Shown: positions 30,149 to 39,012, counted from the first letter of the stretch. The stretch is 56,376 nucleotides of DNA from an uncultured Vampirovibrio sp. (GCA_910579975.1 CAJTWU010000012.1:1-56376); one strand, 5' to 3'. The notes: generated by a model not told the origin, from the letters alone. Program-made: numbers and translations.

Positions 30149-31165
30149 ATGACAAAGATTAGAAAGCTTTATTATTTTGATAAAAAGAATACACAGGAAA
30201 TGATTTCATTCTTAAACAACAATGTGTATGATACTTATATTAATCACATTATGTTTAATCCGTTTATTCCATTACACCATTTGTTACCGCTTAAATTTAA
30301 GTTCTTACCTGAATCCTATCTTTTGAAGGATAAAAAAGAGGCAAAAGGATTAATTACAATAGCACCGTCCAGTTGTCATATAAAAAAAATGGAAATTCAA
30401 AAACTGCTTTTTGAAGAAGGTGCCTGGGAAGAGGCAGTAGAACTCGTGCAATTTGTAGTTTCCAAATATAAAGCAATGGGTGCGGTTTCAATTATGGTAA
30501 AAGTTGATGATTATTTACCTGATTTGTTATCTATGTTTGTATCAAAATGTGGTTTTAGTCAAATCTCTTATGAAAAGCTTTGGAGAGTAAATAAATTTAC
30601 TCAAACTGATTATGATAAAAAAGAGTTCAGAGAATTCAGAAACTCCGATGCACAATTAGCTGCAAATCTATACAATGAAGCATTATTGCCGCATTTTAGA
30701 CCTCTTCTAAGCAAAGAAGTAAGAGAATTTAAAGAAACTTTATTCAAAGGACTTTCGTACTACAGCGAGTATAAATATATTATTGAAGACAAAAAATCTA
30801 AAAATATTACAGGCGCAATCGCTATTAGAACTTCTGATAACGAAAATTTCGTAGTAGATATTACTCAAACAGGCTGGATAGAAATTGACATAAACTCAAT
30901 TATTGCATTTGCAACAGACCAGATAAAAAAACGCAAAAAACGCTTTGGACTCTTTATAAAAACAAAACGCTACACAAATATCGGAGAAAAACTTGAAAAG
31001 CAGTTTCTTGAAAACGGTTATGAATGTGTACAAAATCAGGCTGTTCTTACTAACTCATCAGCAAGAGTTCTCAAAGAAGATGAAAAAACAGGTAAATACA
31101 CTGTTTTAAATGACTTTTACCCTACAAGCCCTATGCCAACCACCAAAGTTTGTAACAAATTGTAA
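30149..31165 (+). CDS. Probable GNAT-like acyltransferase, unknown substrate
   Basis: 338 residues, soluble. It has two halves of similar layout, each a mixed alpha/beta region: residues 60-130 with AKGLITIAPSS and MGAVSIMVKVDDYLPDLLSM; residues 200-320 with SKNITGAIAIRTSD, FGLFIKTKRYTN and LENGYECVQNQAVL. The layout resembles tandem GNAT domains, but the acetyl-CoA motif is weak, so this is tentative. Leaderless by promoter spacing. Confidence 0.55.
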   Translation: MTKIRKLYYFDKKNTQEMISFLNNNVYDTYINHIMFNPFIPLHHLLPLKFKFLPESYLLKDKKEAKGLITIAPSSCHIKKMEIQKLLFEEGAWEEAVELVQFVVSKYKAMGAVSIMVKVDDYLPDLLSMFVSKCGFSQISYEKLWRVNKFTQTDYDKKEFREFRNSDAQLAANLYNEALLPHFRPLLSKEVREFKETLFKGLSYYSEYKYIIEDKKSKNITGAIAIRTSDNENFVVDITQTGWIEIDINSIIAFATDQIKKRKKRFGLFIKTKRYTNIGEKLEKQFLENGYECVQNQAVLTNSSARVLKEDEKTGKYTVLNDFYPTSPMPTTKVCNKL

Positions 31166-31183
31166 AACATTGGTTAAAAAGCC

Positions 31184-31210
31184 TAAAGTTCTTGAAAAAA
31201 ATGCCGATAA
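31184..31210 (+). promoter_or_regulatory. Sigma-28 (FliA) flagellar promoter
   Basis: TAAAGTTC, 11 bp, GCCGATAA: one mismatch to consensus. ATG codons within the promoter (31201) cannot be in the transcript, which fixes the start of the next gene at 31240. Confidence 0.82.
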
Positions 31211-31239
31211 CATTAATACAAAGAACAGGGACTAAGGAT

Positions 31240-31653
31240 ATGGCAGAAGCATTTAATCTGAATACATTCTTACAAACGTACAAACATGCGACATATGACC
31301 CAACTAAACAACATGCTGCCGCTGAAGAACGTATGGAAACACGCCTTCTTGAACAAGCAGAACAGGCTGTTCAAAAGAACGGGTTGTTATCCCTGACTTT
31401 ATCTGAAAAATTAGCTGAAATGGGAGTTGGCAAAAGAGTTATGGAACAAGTAGCAGATACTGCTCTTGGACTTATAACAGATGTTGTTAACCCAATCGGT
31501 GATTATTTAGAAAAATACGAAAACATTTTTGACCAGAGAGTGTATAATGCTGAAATTCAGTCTTATGCAAAACAGATGTTCTTTGCTTCTCAAGCTATGA
31601 GAGCAGATGCTGCTGAAAATACAACAGGTCAAAATTTTGTCTATGATATGTAA
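31240..31653 (+). CDS. Sigma-28-controlled small helical protein, unknown
   Basis: 137 residues, all-helical, Ala/Glu/Gln-rich: EERMETRLLEQAEQAVQKNG, LSLTLSEKLAEMGVGKRVME, AEIQSYAKQMFFASQAMRAD. No signal or Cys. Its promoter places it in the late flagellar regulon with the 24152 gene, whose promoter has the same spacing. Candidates are an anti-sigma/chaperone-type partner or a motility accessory. I do not recognise it. AAGGAT precedes the ATG. Confidence 0.72.
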   Translation: MAEAFNLNTFLQTYKHATYDPTKQHAAAEERMETRLLEQAEQAVQKNGLLSLTLSEKLAEMGVGKRVMEQVADTALGLITDVVNPIGDYLEKYENIFDQRVYNAEIQSYAKQMFFASQAMRADAAENTTGQNFVYDM

Positions 31654-31680
31654 CTCCAATTCCTTTTTTCTATAACAAAA

Positions 31681-31707
31681 GACGGTGAAAACTTCGTTTT
31701 CACCGTC
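31681..31707. terminator. Strong bidirectional terminator
   Basis: GACGGTGAAAAC-TTC-GTTTTCACCGTC, a perfect 12-bp stem with T-rich flank, between the sigma-28 gene and rplT. Confidence 0.9.
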
Positions 31708-31727
31708 TTTTAGTTTAAAGACTTATA

Positions 31728-32078
31728 TTAAAGAGCTGCTTTAGCTGCTTCAACTACAACTTGGAAAGCTTCTTTGTCTCTAACAGCAAGGTCTGCTAAC
31801 ATTTTTCTGTTAACCTGGATATTAGCTTTTTTGCATGCATTAACAAATCTTGAATAGCTCATTCCTTGTTCTCTAACTGCTGCATTAATTCTAACAATCC
31901 AAAGTCTACGCATGTTACGTTTTGTAGCTCTTCTATCTCTGTAAGCGTATTTAAGAGCTTTCATAACAGCACAGTTTGCTACTTTAAAGATTCTGCTTCT
32001 TGCGCCTTTGAAACCTTTAGCTAGCTTTAATATTTTTTTGTGTCTATTGCGACATACATTACCACGTTTAATTCTCAT
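31728..32078 (-). CDS. rplT: 50S ribosomal protein bL20
   Basis: 116 residues, highly basic: KRGNVCRNRHKKILKLAKGF, DRRATKRNMRRLWIVRINAA and SYSRFVNACKKANIQVNRKM. Binds 23S rRNA early in assembly. Second gene of rpmI-rplT. Confidence 0.97.
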   Translation of the reverse strand: MRIKRGNVCRNRHKKILKLAKGFKGARSRIFKVANCAVMKALKYAYRDRRATKRNMRRLWIVRINAAVREQGMSYSRFVNACKKANIQVNRKMLADLAVRDKEAFQVVVEAAKAAL

Positions 32079-32090
32079 TGTTCAACACTC

Positions 32091-32300
32091 CTATCTTGAA
32101 TACTTCTTGTAAGGTAACTCTTTAGAAACCAGCTTTTCGTGAGTTTCAGAAATTACTGCATCTCCGAAAATCTTACGTTTTCTAGATTCAGACTTGTGTT
32201 GAAGCAAGTGACCAATACCTGCATGTCTTCTTGTGATTTTACCTGTGCCAGTAACTTTGTATCTCTTAGCTGCTGCACGGTGGGTTTTCATTTTTGGCAT
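32091..32300 (-). CDS. rpmI: 50S ribosomal protein bL35
   Basis: 69 residues starting PKMKTHRAAAKRYKVTGTG after AAAGGAGA; an upstream in-frame extension is not family-like. infC, which normally precedes it, is absent here. The upstream 100 bp (32301-32400) read on the minus strand contain CCGA...TCGG and TATAG/CTATG inverted repeats and may be an L20-type autoregulatory leader. Confidence 0.96.
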   Translation of the reverse strand: MPKMKTHRAAAKRYKVTGTGKITRRHAGIGHLLQHKSESRKRKIFGDAVISETHEKLVSKELPYKKYSR

Positions 32301-32397
32301 TTTTGTTCTCCTTTTATAGGTTATTACTATTGAGTCCGAGCAAGGCATACCATAGCACTATACTTCGGCTTATGCATGAATACTATTATAAAAAAGT

Positions 32398-32426
32398 TTG
32401 GGAGTCAAGAATGTTTAAGATATAAT
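32398..32426 (+). promoter_or_regulatory. Promoter of prmA; sets a leaderless start
   Basis: TTGGGA, 17 bp, TATAAT, then 6 nt to the ATG. Confidence 0.6.
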
Positions 32427-32432
32427 AAGATT

Positions 32433-33326
32433 ATGAATAATTATTTTGAACTAAAAATTTCTATTAATCCTGAAATTGAAGAAATTGTATCAGACATTTT
32501 CTTCTCAAACTTTGACTGTGAAGGCGTTGTACTAGCAGAGGAAGCATACAAAGACTTAGAAATGACTTCCACTACACGCGGCACACTTAAGGCTTTTTTG
32601 ACATCTTTCCCGCAAAATTTGAATGAAATTCTCCAAACTGAACGCGACTTGCTTAAATCTCGCGGGTTTTCAGATGAAGAACTGGGAAGCTGGGAACTTA
32701 CCTTAGATGAAAAAGAAAATCAGGATTGGTCAAAAAAATGGAAAGAAAAATGGACTGTAACCCACGTAACAAACCGCATTGCAGTGGTTCCAAGCTGGTT
32801 AGAATACTCACCGCGTGAAGATGAAATTATAATTACTCTTGACCCGGGATGCGCTTTTGGAACAGGAACTCACCAAACAACACAGCTTTGTATGAAAGCA
32901 ATTGAAAAATATATGCCTCAAGGAGCAAAAATGGCTGATATAGGAACCGGTTCAGGCATTTTGACTATCCTTGCCCAAAAATTTGGCGCCTCATCTGTTT
33001 ATGGCTGTGACAACGATGAAACAGTAATTGATGTTTGTATAGAAAACGCTAAAATTAATAATGTTGAAGCAGAATTTGAACTTAAAACAGCAGACAAATT
33101 AACAGAAAAATATGATTTTGTTTGCGCTAACATTCTTCATAATGTTTTAGCAGAAATTATGGGGGATTTAAAAAATCTATTAACCCCTGAAGGAAGGCTT
33201 GTTTTAAGCGGCATTCTTGATGAAAAGAAACCTGTTGTTTTAGAAGCAATAGAAAAACATCAATTAAAAATTGTTGATACGCTTCATCAGGATCAATGGA
33301 TTGGATTTGTGGTAGAAAAAAAATAA
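32433..33326 (+). CDS. prmA: Ribosomal protein L11 methyltransferase
   Basis: 297 residues. N-terminal L11-binding domain, then the SAM fold: DPGCAFGTGTHQTT, KMADIGTGSGILTI, GCDNDETVIDV, and ANILHNVLAEI (NILxxxL motif). Methylates bL11. The ATG is 6 nt after TATAAT and no ribosome site is seen. A strong terminator follows. Confidence 0.93.
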   Translation: MNNYFELKISINPEIEEIVSDIFFSNFDCEGVVLAEEAYKDLEMTSTTRGTLKAFLTSFPQNLNEILQTERDLLKSRGFSDEELGSWELTLDEKENQDWSKKWKEKWTVTHVTNRIAVVPSWLEYSPREDEIIITLDPGCAFGTGTHQTTQLCMKAIEKYMPQGAKMADIGTGSGILTILAQKFGASSVYGCDNDETVIDVCIENAKINNVEAEFELKTADKLTEKYDFVCANILHNVLAEIMGDLKNLLTPEGRLVLSGILDEKKPVVLEAIEKHQLKIVDTLHQDQWIGFVVEKK

Positions 33327-33331
33327 GATAA

Positions 33332-33357
33332 AAAAAAGAGGCTTTCGCCTCTTTTTT
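33332..33357. terminator. Bidirectional terminator between prmA and ftsZ
   Basis: AAAAAAGAGGC-TTTC-GCCTCTTTTTT, symmetrical, serving both convergent genes. Confidence 0.88.
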
Positions 33358-33365
33358 AATTTTAA

Positions 33366-34553
33366 TTATTTTCTTAAGAAATCTGGAATTTGGATTTCTG
33401 AGAAATTAGTCATTGTAGGTGCTTTTGGAGCAGATGTATTATTGAATGCTCCGCTGAAAAATTCAGCTGCACTTATCGAACGACTTTCAACTTTTTCTTC
33501 AATAGGCATTTGTGAACGAAGTTCAAAGCCTGTTGCAATAACTGTAATCTGGATTTCGCCCTGAATATTATCGTCTACAACTGCGCCAATAATAACTCTA
33601 GCATCATCAAGAACTGCATCATTGATAATATTTGTAGCATCAGTTACTTCATGCAAAGTCATATCAGGACCGCCTGTAATGTTAACAATAACACCTGAAG
33701 CACCATTGATAGAAGTTTCTAGAAGTTGAGAATTGATAGCAATCTTAGCAGCTTCAACAGCTCTGCCTTCGCCTGTTCCTCTACCGATACCCATCAAGGC
33801 TGAACCAGAAGCTTGCATTACTGATTTAACGTCCGCAAAGTCAACATTTATCAAACCAGGAATTGTGATGATATCAGAAATACCCTGAACACCTCTTAGA
33901 AGAACTTCATCAACAACGATGAATGATTCTTGAAGAGACACTCTTCTATCTACAACATCAAGTAATTTATCATTAGGAATAACAATAAGTGCATCAACAG
34001 ATTCTCTTAGTTTTTCCAAACCTTGTTGAGCCTGATTTGCTCTACGTTTTCCTTCAAAAGAGAAAGGTTTTGTTACAACACCAATTGTAAGAATACCTAA
34101 ATCTTTAGCAATCTTAGCAACGATAGGAGCTGCACCGGTACCTGTTCCACCACCCATACCGGCAGTAACAAACACCATATCAGCGCCTTCAATAGCTTGT
34201 GTAATTTCTTGTTGAGCTTCTTCAGCAGCTTTTTCACCAACTTGAGGTTCACCGCCGGCACCAAGACCGTTTGTTAATTTCGAACCAAGTTGAATTTTAT
34301 TTTTGCAGCTTGCATAGTTTAAAACTTGTAAGTCCGTATTCATCAACCAGAATTCAACACCGGTCAATCCTGATTTAATCATTCGATTTACAGCGTTTCC
34401 ACCGCCGCCGCCAACACCAATAACCTTAATTTTAGCAGGGCTGATACCAGGCGCCGGTTGTGTAAAATTATCAGATGATTGCATACTATAATCTGATGCA
34501 GATGCAGTATTTTCATCTCTTCTTCCAAAAATATCTGGTCCTAAATTATCCAC
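33366..34553 (-). CDS. ftsZ: Cell division protein FtsZ
   Basis: 395 residues. GTPase marks: KVIGVGGGGGNAVNRMI, tubulin G-box GMGGGTGTGAAP, FSFEGKRRANQAQQGL, and synergy-loop region VDFADVKSVMQASGSALMGIG. A variable linker ends in the short conserved peptide QIPDFLRK, the FtsA/ZipA-type binding tail. GTG start after AGAGGAA. Monocistronic with about 100 bp of upstream sequence before coaX. Confidence 0.97.
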   Translation of the reverse strand: MDNLGPDIFGRRDENTASASDYSMQSSDNFTQPAPGISPAKIKVIGVGGGGGNAVNRMIKSGLTGVEFWLMNTDLQVLNYASCKNKIQLGSKLTNGLGAGGEPQVGEKAAEEAQQEITQAIEGADMVFVTAGMGGGTGTGAAPIVAKIAKDLGILTIGVVTKPFSFEGKRRANQAQQGLEKLRESVDALIVIPNDKLLDVVDRRVSLQESFIVVDEVLLRGVQGISDIITIPGLINVDFADVKSVMQASGSALMGIGRGTGEGRAVEAAKIAINSQLLETSINGASGVIVNITGGPDMTLHEVTDATNIINDAVLDDARVIIGAVVDDNIQGEIQITVIATGFELRSQMPIEEKVESRSISAAEFFSGAFNNTSAPKAPTMTNFSEIQIPDFLRK

Positions 34554-34658
34554 GATTTTTCCTCTTTGTTTTGTTTAACTATACTATAACGATATAATAA
34601 CATACTATTTTAAATAGGAAAAATTGTAAAGTTTTTTAGAATATTTTAGGCTTGAAAG

Positions 34659-35399
34659 TTAATATAAATTTACATGAGTTTCACAACTCACTTCTTGTAA
34701 GCCTTCTAAAGTTAAAATAGGATTTATGAAATTAATTTTTTTTGACGAAAGCACATTACATTGCCCGCCCGTAGCAATCACGGTTGCTTTTTCACCCAAC
34801 TCGGACTCACATTGTGCAATAAGTCCTTCTATACTGCTAATAGTACCTCTTATTACACCTGATAAAATCGCCTCTTTGGTATTCCCCCCAATTGCTTTTG
34901 GACTGTAATATTCTGATATCAAAGGTAATTTTGATGTATGGAGGTTTAACGCTTGAAACTGCAAATTAAACCCGGGCATTATTACACCGCCAATAAATTC
35001 TCCTTTTTTAGAAACAATATCAAATGTTATTGCAGTACCAATATCAATAACAATCAAAGGAAGAGGGTATTTTTTCATGGCTGCATAAGCATTGATAAGT
35101 CTATCAACACCAACTTTTTCAGGTTCATCAAGAGCTATTTTTAAACCAATATTTTTTGAGGTAAATACTTTCGACTCTATCCCAAAAATGTTATCACAAG
35201 CTTGCTTAAAAACATCGCTCAATTCTTCAACTACAGAAATAATTGCACAATCAGTAATATTATAGCTTTTTAAGCTTGCCAATTGAGACTCGTAGTTTAT
35301 CCCGATATCAGAAATAAATCTACAAGTCTCAACAAGACAATCTTTATCAAAAATCCCAATAGTTATATTACTATTGCCAATATCAGCCGCAAGAAGCAT
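34659..35399 (-). CDS. coaX: Type III pantothenate kinase
   Basis: First step of CoA synthesis. 246 residues with the ASKHA fold marks: AADIGNSNITIGIF, KVGVDRLINAYAAM, IVIDIGTAITFDIV, FIGGVIMPGF, and VIATGGQCNVL. The ATG is 3 nt after the upstream WYL gene stop, so it is the last gene of the operon. Confidence 0.95.
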   Translation of the reverse strand: MLLAADIGNSNITIGIFDKDCLVETCRFISDIGINYESQLASLKSYNITDCAIISVVEELSDVFKQACDNIFGIESKVFTSKNIGLKIALDEPEKVGVDRLINAYAAMKKYPLPLIVIDIGTAITFDIVSKKGEFIGGVIMPGFNLQFQALNLHTSKLPLISEYYSPKAIGGNTKEAILSGVIRGTISSIEGLIAQCESELGEKATVIATGGQCNVLSSKKINFINPILTLEGLQEVSCETHVNLY

Positions 35400-35402
35400 A
35401 AA

Positions 35403-36275
35403 TTATGCCTCGTAGTTTCTCAACATTTCTTCAATCAAACTCTTCATCTCTTCACGATAGTGAGCCGGCTGGAGAATTTCACAACTGCTGTCATAACGTA
35501 ACAAACGCGCAAACAAGTCTTCCTTGTTTTCTCCTCTGTTAATAACCGTAATACTTTCAGGCAATTCTTTTTTATAAAGTTCTTCATTTTCTTTTAAGCT
35601 GTATCGTTGCGCTAACCCGCCTGTAAGCTTGAACACAACTTCCTGTGTAGAATTACTGTCCGGCTGCTTGAACCTTCTATCCATAATCTCTAAACCTGAA
35701 ATTCTTTCGGCAGAGATAGTTTTTTCTTTTCCATCATGAATAACATTGAAACAAGTTTTACCTTTTTTCTCAACAATTCTTAAAGGAATACATTCAAAAA
35801 CAGCTTTTGCGCGAAACAAAAGATTAATTCTTCTTTTTTCTGCTACAGCTTTGTCAAACAATTCAAAAGCCTGTTGTTTAGTTTTTTGCTCAACCCTGAT
35901 AATCTTTTTATTAGAGTATTTGCTTAATTTTTCAAGAAAATCATTAAAAGCTCCGTCCGCTTTAGATGACATAGTATTTTTAACTGCATTTTGCAGCTCT
36001 TCAATCAAATCCAGCTCACGCGCAGACAAATCAATCCCGAAAGGAAGACTTGCCACAAAATATTTATTATGGATTTTAGGAATATCAAGACCGCAAAAAC
36101 GACAAGTATTGATATACTTACTCACAACACTATTATTAAAAACAGGTTCTTTTTCATTAGCATTCAGCTTATGAATAAGTTCAGACATAGTATAATTATC
36201 TTCCAGTAACAATTGCAATGTTTTCAAAACCTGCATTGAAGATTGGTTTCTTTTAACAGCTTCTTTAGTTCCCAT
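35403..36275 (-). CDS. WYL-domain transcriptional regulator
   Basis: 290 residues: N-terminal winged helix (SSMQVLKTLQLLLEDNYTMS ...), a central domain with LSARELDLIEELQNAV, a WYL-type beta domain (RRINLLFRAKAVFECIPLRI), and a C-terminal WCX domain (ELPESITVINRGENKEDLFA). It overlaps its WYL partner by 11 bp, which suggests a coupled pair as for PafB/PafC. The ligand is unknown. Confidence 0.82.
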   Translation of the reverse strand: MGTKEAVKRNQSSMQVLKTLQLLLEDNYTMSELIHKLNANEKEPVFNNSVVSKYINTCRFCGLDIPKIHNKYFVASLPFGIDLSARELDLIEELQNAVKNTMSSKADGAFNDFLEKLSKYSNKKIIRVEQKTKQQAFELFDKAVAEKRRINLLFRAKAVFECIPLRIVEKKGKTCFNVIHDGKEKTISAERISGLEIMDRRFKQPDSNSTQEVVFKLTGGLAQRYSLKENEELYKKELPESITVINRGENKEDLFARLLRYDSSCEILQPAHYREEMKSLIEEMLRNYEA

Positions 36276-37194
36276 AAGAGTCTCTCATTTCTTTTAACTT
36301 AGTAATAATCGCATTCTTAAATTCTACAGGTTCAGTAACAACACATTTTGAACCCAAAGATAAAACCCTCTGCATTGCAAGAAAATCGTTATGATAATTC
36401 CCTTCAACAACAAAAGTTCCATCTTGACTATCCAATATCACCTCACCGTCTTTAAGTTCAGTGAAACTTGAAGCTTCCATAGTAAATCGTATTTTTGTAG
36501 CATTTTGTTCTAACTCAACTTTTTCAAGTTTTCTTGAAAGTATTGATTTAATTCTGTTAACCAAAAGAACAACTGAATCTTTCTTTTCTAAATCAAAACC
36601 ATAAAGATAAACTTTATCATTTTGAAATACAAGTTTTTGAGCAACAACTTCTTTACTCTCTTCGCTGGTAGAAGAAGGTTTTTTATAAACTAAATTTAAA
36701 GTTCTTCCTTGACTACAATCAAGCAGCAAATCTTTTAGCATTTCTATATCGTAGCGTTTAAGGATGGAAATACCCAGCAATGCTTCTTTTTTGTCTTCTT
36801 CACAAACTCTTGAAGCAATTTTTCTAAATAAATCATCGTAACTAAGAATACCAAGCATATCTGTATGTGTTTTTGCTTGATTATATGCTTTTTTTAAAAG
36901 ACCAATTTCTTCATCATCAATTTTAAATGCAAAAGGATGTTTTCCAAGAACATACTTAAATCCCGTTTTTGCTGAAGCTCTGGAAATTTCGCATCCCATA
37001 ATTTTGAGAGTATTCAAATCAATTCTCAAAATATCATCTGAATTTTCATTTTCCATAATATTAAGCTCAATAAATGCTTTTCTAATTTCTTCAAGTGAAC
37101 GAGGCTGCATTATCAAAAGTCCGGCAAGAACTATTCCACGCACACCTGTTAGAGAAATTTGATTTAGTTCGGTTTTATCTGCTATTTTAAACAC
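36265..37194 (-). CDS. WYL-domain transcriptional regulator
   Basis: 309 residues: N-terminal helical DNA-binding part (TGVRGIVLAGLLIMQPRSLE), a WYL region (RTLNLVYKKPSSTSEE then AQKLVFQNDKVYLYGFDL), and a C-terminal WCX (EVILDSQDGTFVVEGNYHND). GTG start after AGGGGGAA. Upstream partner of the other WYL protein; the pair may work as a heterodimer. Confidence 0.82.
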   Translation of the reverse strand: MFKIADKTELNQISLTGVRGIVLAGLLIMQPRSLEEIRKAFIELNIMENENSDDILRIDLNTLKIMGCEISRASAKTGFKYVLGKHPFAFKIDDEEIGLLKKAYNQAKTHTDMLGILSYDDLFRKIASRVCEEDKKEALLGISILKRYDIEMLKDLLLDCSQGRTLNLVYKKPSSTSEESKEVVAQKLVFQNDKVYLYGFDLEKKDSVVLLVNRIKSILSRKLEKVELEQNATKIRFTMEASSFTELKDGEVILDSQDGTFVVEGNYHNDFLAMQRVLSLGSKCVVTEPVEFKNAIITKLKEMRDSYGN

Positions 37195-37218
37195 ATCTTC
37201 CCCCTATCTATAATATAA

Positions 37219-37791
37219 TTATTTGCATAAATTGGCTAAATAATCAATAGTTGCTTCACAATAAAATTTATCAACTGCACTGAAAGGCAATACATTACCG
37301 CCAAACTGTTTCTTAACATCTGTTACAACTTTTTGCACCTTTCCTCTTGGAATATAGTCAATTTTTGTAACAATTGTGAAAATCGGTAAATTGTATGCCT
37401 CTACCCATTCTCTCATTTGAAAATCATTTTTCTGAATATCATGACGCGCATCTACAAACTGAATTAAAGATTTAATTTGTTTCCTATTAAGAAGATATTC
37501 TTCCAAATAATGCTGCCACTTAGCTTGAGCTTCTTTTGAAACTTTAGCATAACCATATCCCGGTAAATCCGCAATCATAAACATATCCGAAAAATTAAAG
37601 AAATTAATCAATCTTGTTTTTCCCGGAGTATTTGATGTTTTTGCAATTTTTTTATTATTAGCAAGAGCATTGATAAAAGAAGATTTGCCGACATTTGAAC
37701 GTCCAAGCAAAGGAAATTCTGGAAAAGGAAAATCAGGACATTGAGAGAGTTTCTCTGCGCTTATAATAAAATTAGCATTTAGGTGTTTCAT
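37219..37791 (-). CDS. engB: Ribosome-biogenesis GTP-binding protein EngB/YsxC
   Basis: 190 residues. G1 LLGRSNVGKSSFINAL, G2 TSNTPGKTRLINFF, G3 IADLPGYGYAKVS, G4 TKIDYI, G5 PFSAVD. Acts in 50S assembly. It overlaps the preceding 82-residue gene by 20 bp and has AAGGAAA before the ATG. Confidence 0.95.
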   Translation of the reverse strand: MKHLNANFIISAEKLSQCPDFPFPEFPLLGRSNVGKSSFINALANNKKIAKTSNTPGKTRLINFFNFSDMFMIADLPGYGYAKVSKEAQAKWQHYLEEYLLNRKQIKSLIQFVDARHDIQKNDFQMREWVEAYNLPIFTIVTKIDYIPRGKVQKVVTDVKKQFGGNVLPFSAVDKFYCEATIDYLANLCK

Positions 37792-38020
37792 TTTCTGTTT
37801 CCTTTTGTTCTTGCCTGTGTTTCACCAGGGACAATAAATTATAAAGTTTTTCATTATTAACAACAGTGATTTGTGTTTTATCCTTAAACATTGTAACATC
37901 AACTGAAGGTTTATTTGCAAAAATATTACCCGTCTGAATGCTCACTATCTGAATAATGCCGGATTTCAGTACGCTTAAGGGTTCTGTTAAAAATGTTTCA
38001 AATGTCTTAAAAATATTCAT
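37772..38020 (-). CDS. Small protein, unknown, first gene of the engB operon
   Basis: 82 residues, soluble, with a beta-rich centre (GIIQIVSIQTGNIF, SVDVTMFKDKTQITVVN) and a charged tail (HRQEQKETENETPKC). Shares promoter DNA with divergent xerC/D; the 14-bp palindrome-like ACTTTATACAAAGT lies in between. No family recognised. Confidence 0.65.
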   Translation of the reverse strand: MNIFKTFETFLTEPLSVLKSGIIQIVSIQTGNIFANKPSVDVTMFKDKTQITVVNNEKLYNLLSLVKHRQEQKETENETPKC

Positions 38021-38048
38021 ACTTTATACAAAGTATTGTATAATAAAC

Positions 38049-38966
38049 ATGATAAATATGGACATAAGAGAAAAAGAATTTATAGAAGGATTTAAAACAT
38101 ATTTGAGTGTGGAAAAAAACTTTTCTGAACACACTCTTAGTGCTTATTGTTCTGATATAGTAAGCTTTATACTCTGGTTGGACGGCAAAAGTTGTACCGA
38201 TATTGATTTCAACAAACTTAGAGAATACTTGCATTTTATTCAACGATTTGATTACAAAAAAACAACAATAGCAAGAAAAACCGCTTCTATAAGGACTTTT
38301 TATAAATACTTGTTCAGAGAAAGATATATCGACACCAACCCCGCCGTATCTCTTTCTGCACCGAAAAGACCAAAATCATTGCCAAAATTTTTGACAACAG
38401 AAGAGGTCGAACAAATTTTAAATAACGTAAAAATCGATACTCCGGCTGGGTTTAGAAACAAAGTTATACTGGAACTTTTATGGGCAACAGGCATGCGTGT
38501 TTCTGAACTAAGCAACCTGAATTTTGGTGACCTGAATATTGAAGAAAATGAAATAAAAGTTTTTGGTAAAGGCGCAAAAGAAAGAATAGTATTGATTTCG
38601 GACAGAGCAAAAAATTATTTAAACCAATACATTAATACAGCCCGCAACCTAATTGCACCGAATTATAATACAGGCATAATTAATGACAATACTCCGTTAT
38701 TCATTAACAGTACAGGTTTCAGGCTCCAAAATAAAACCATAAGAAAAGCCATAAACGAAGTAGTGGAAAAAATTGAACTACCTAAAAAAGTTACCCCACA
38801 CGTTTTCAGACACAGTTTTGCAACACGACTTATTGAAAACGGTGCAGATTTAAGAGTAGTACAAGAACTTTTAGGTCACGCAGGGATTTCCAATACCCAA
38901 ATTTACACACACATATCAATGAAACACATGCAAGAAGTCTATACTGCTGCACATCCGCATGGCTAG
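38049..38966 (+). CDS. xerC: XerC/XerD-type tyrosine recombinase
   Basis: 305 residues with the N-terminal SAM-like domain (FIEGFKTYLSVEKNFSEHTL) and full catalytic set: ATGMRVSELSNL (Arg), the Lys of FGKGAKERIV, HVFRHSFATRL (HxxR), LGHAGISNTQIYTH (His and Tyr). Likely resolves chromosome dimers; C versus D cannot be told from one sequence. TATAAT ends 4 nt before the first ATG; the ATG 9 nt later is an alternative. Element copy 4 follows directly. Confidence 0.9.
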   Translation: MINMDIREKEFIEGFKTYLSVEKNFSEHTLSAYCSDIVSFILWLDGKSCTDIDFNKLREYLHFIQRFDYKKTTIARKTASIRTFYKYLFRERYIDTNPAVSLSAPKRPKSLPKFLTTEEVEQILNNVKIDTPAGFRNKVILELLWATGMRVSELSNLNFGDLNIEENEIKVFGKGAKERIVLISDRAKNYLNQYINTARNLIAPNYNTGIINDNTPLFINSTGFRLQNKTIRKAINEVVEKIELPKKVTPHVFRHSFATRLIENGADLRVVQELLGHAGISNTQIYTHISMKHMQEVYTAAHPHG

Positions 38967-38979
38967 TATCGTTGCACAG

Positions 38980-39008
38980 TTGACAAAATGAGAAAAATAG
39001 TAAATAAT
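38980..39008 (+). promoter_or_regulatory. Antisense promoter of element copy 4
   Basis: TTGACA, 17 bp, AATAAT; the start falls at the foot of the 3' hairpin. Confidence 0.75.
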
Positions 39009-39012
39009 GAAC

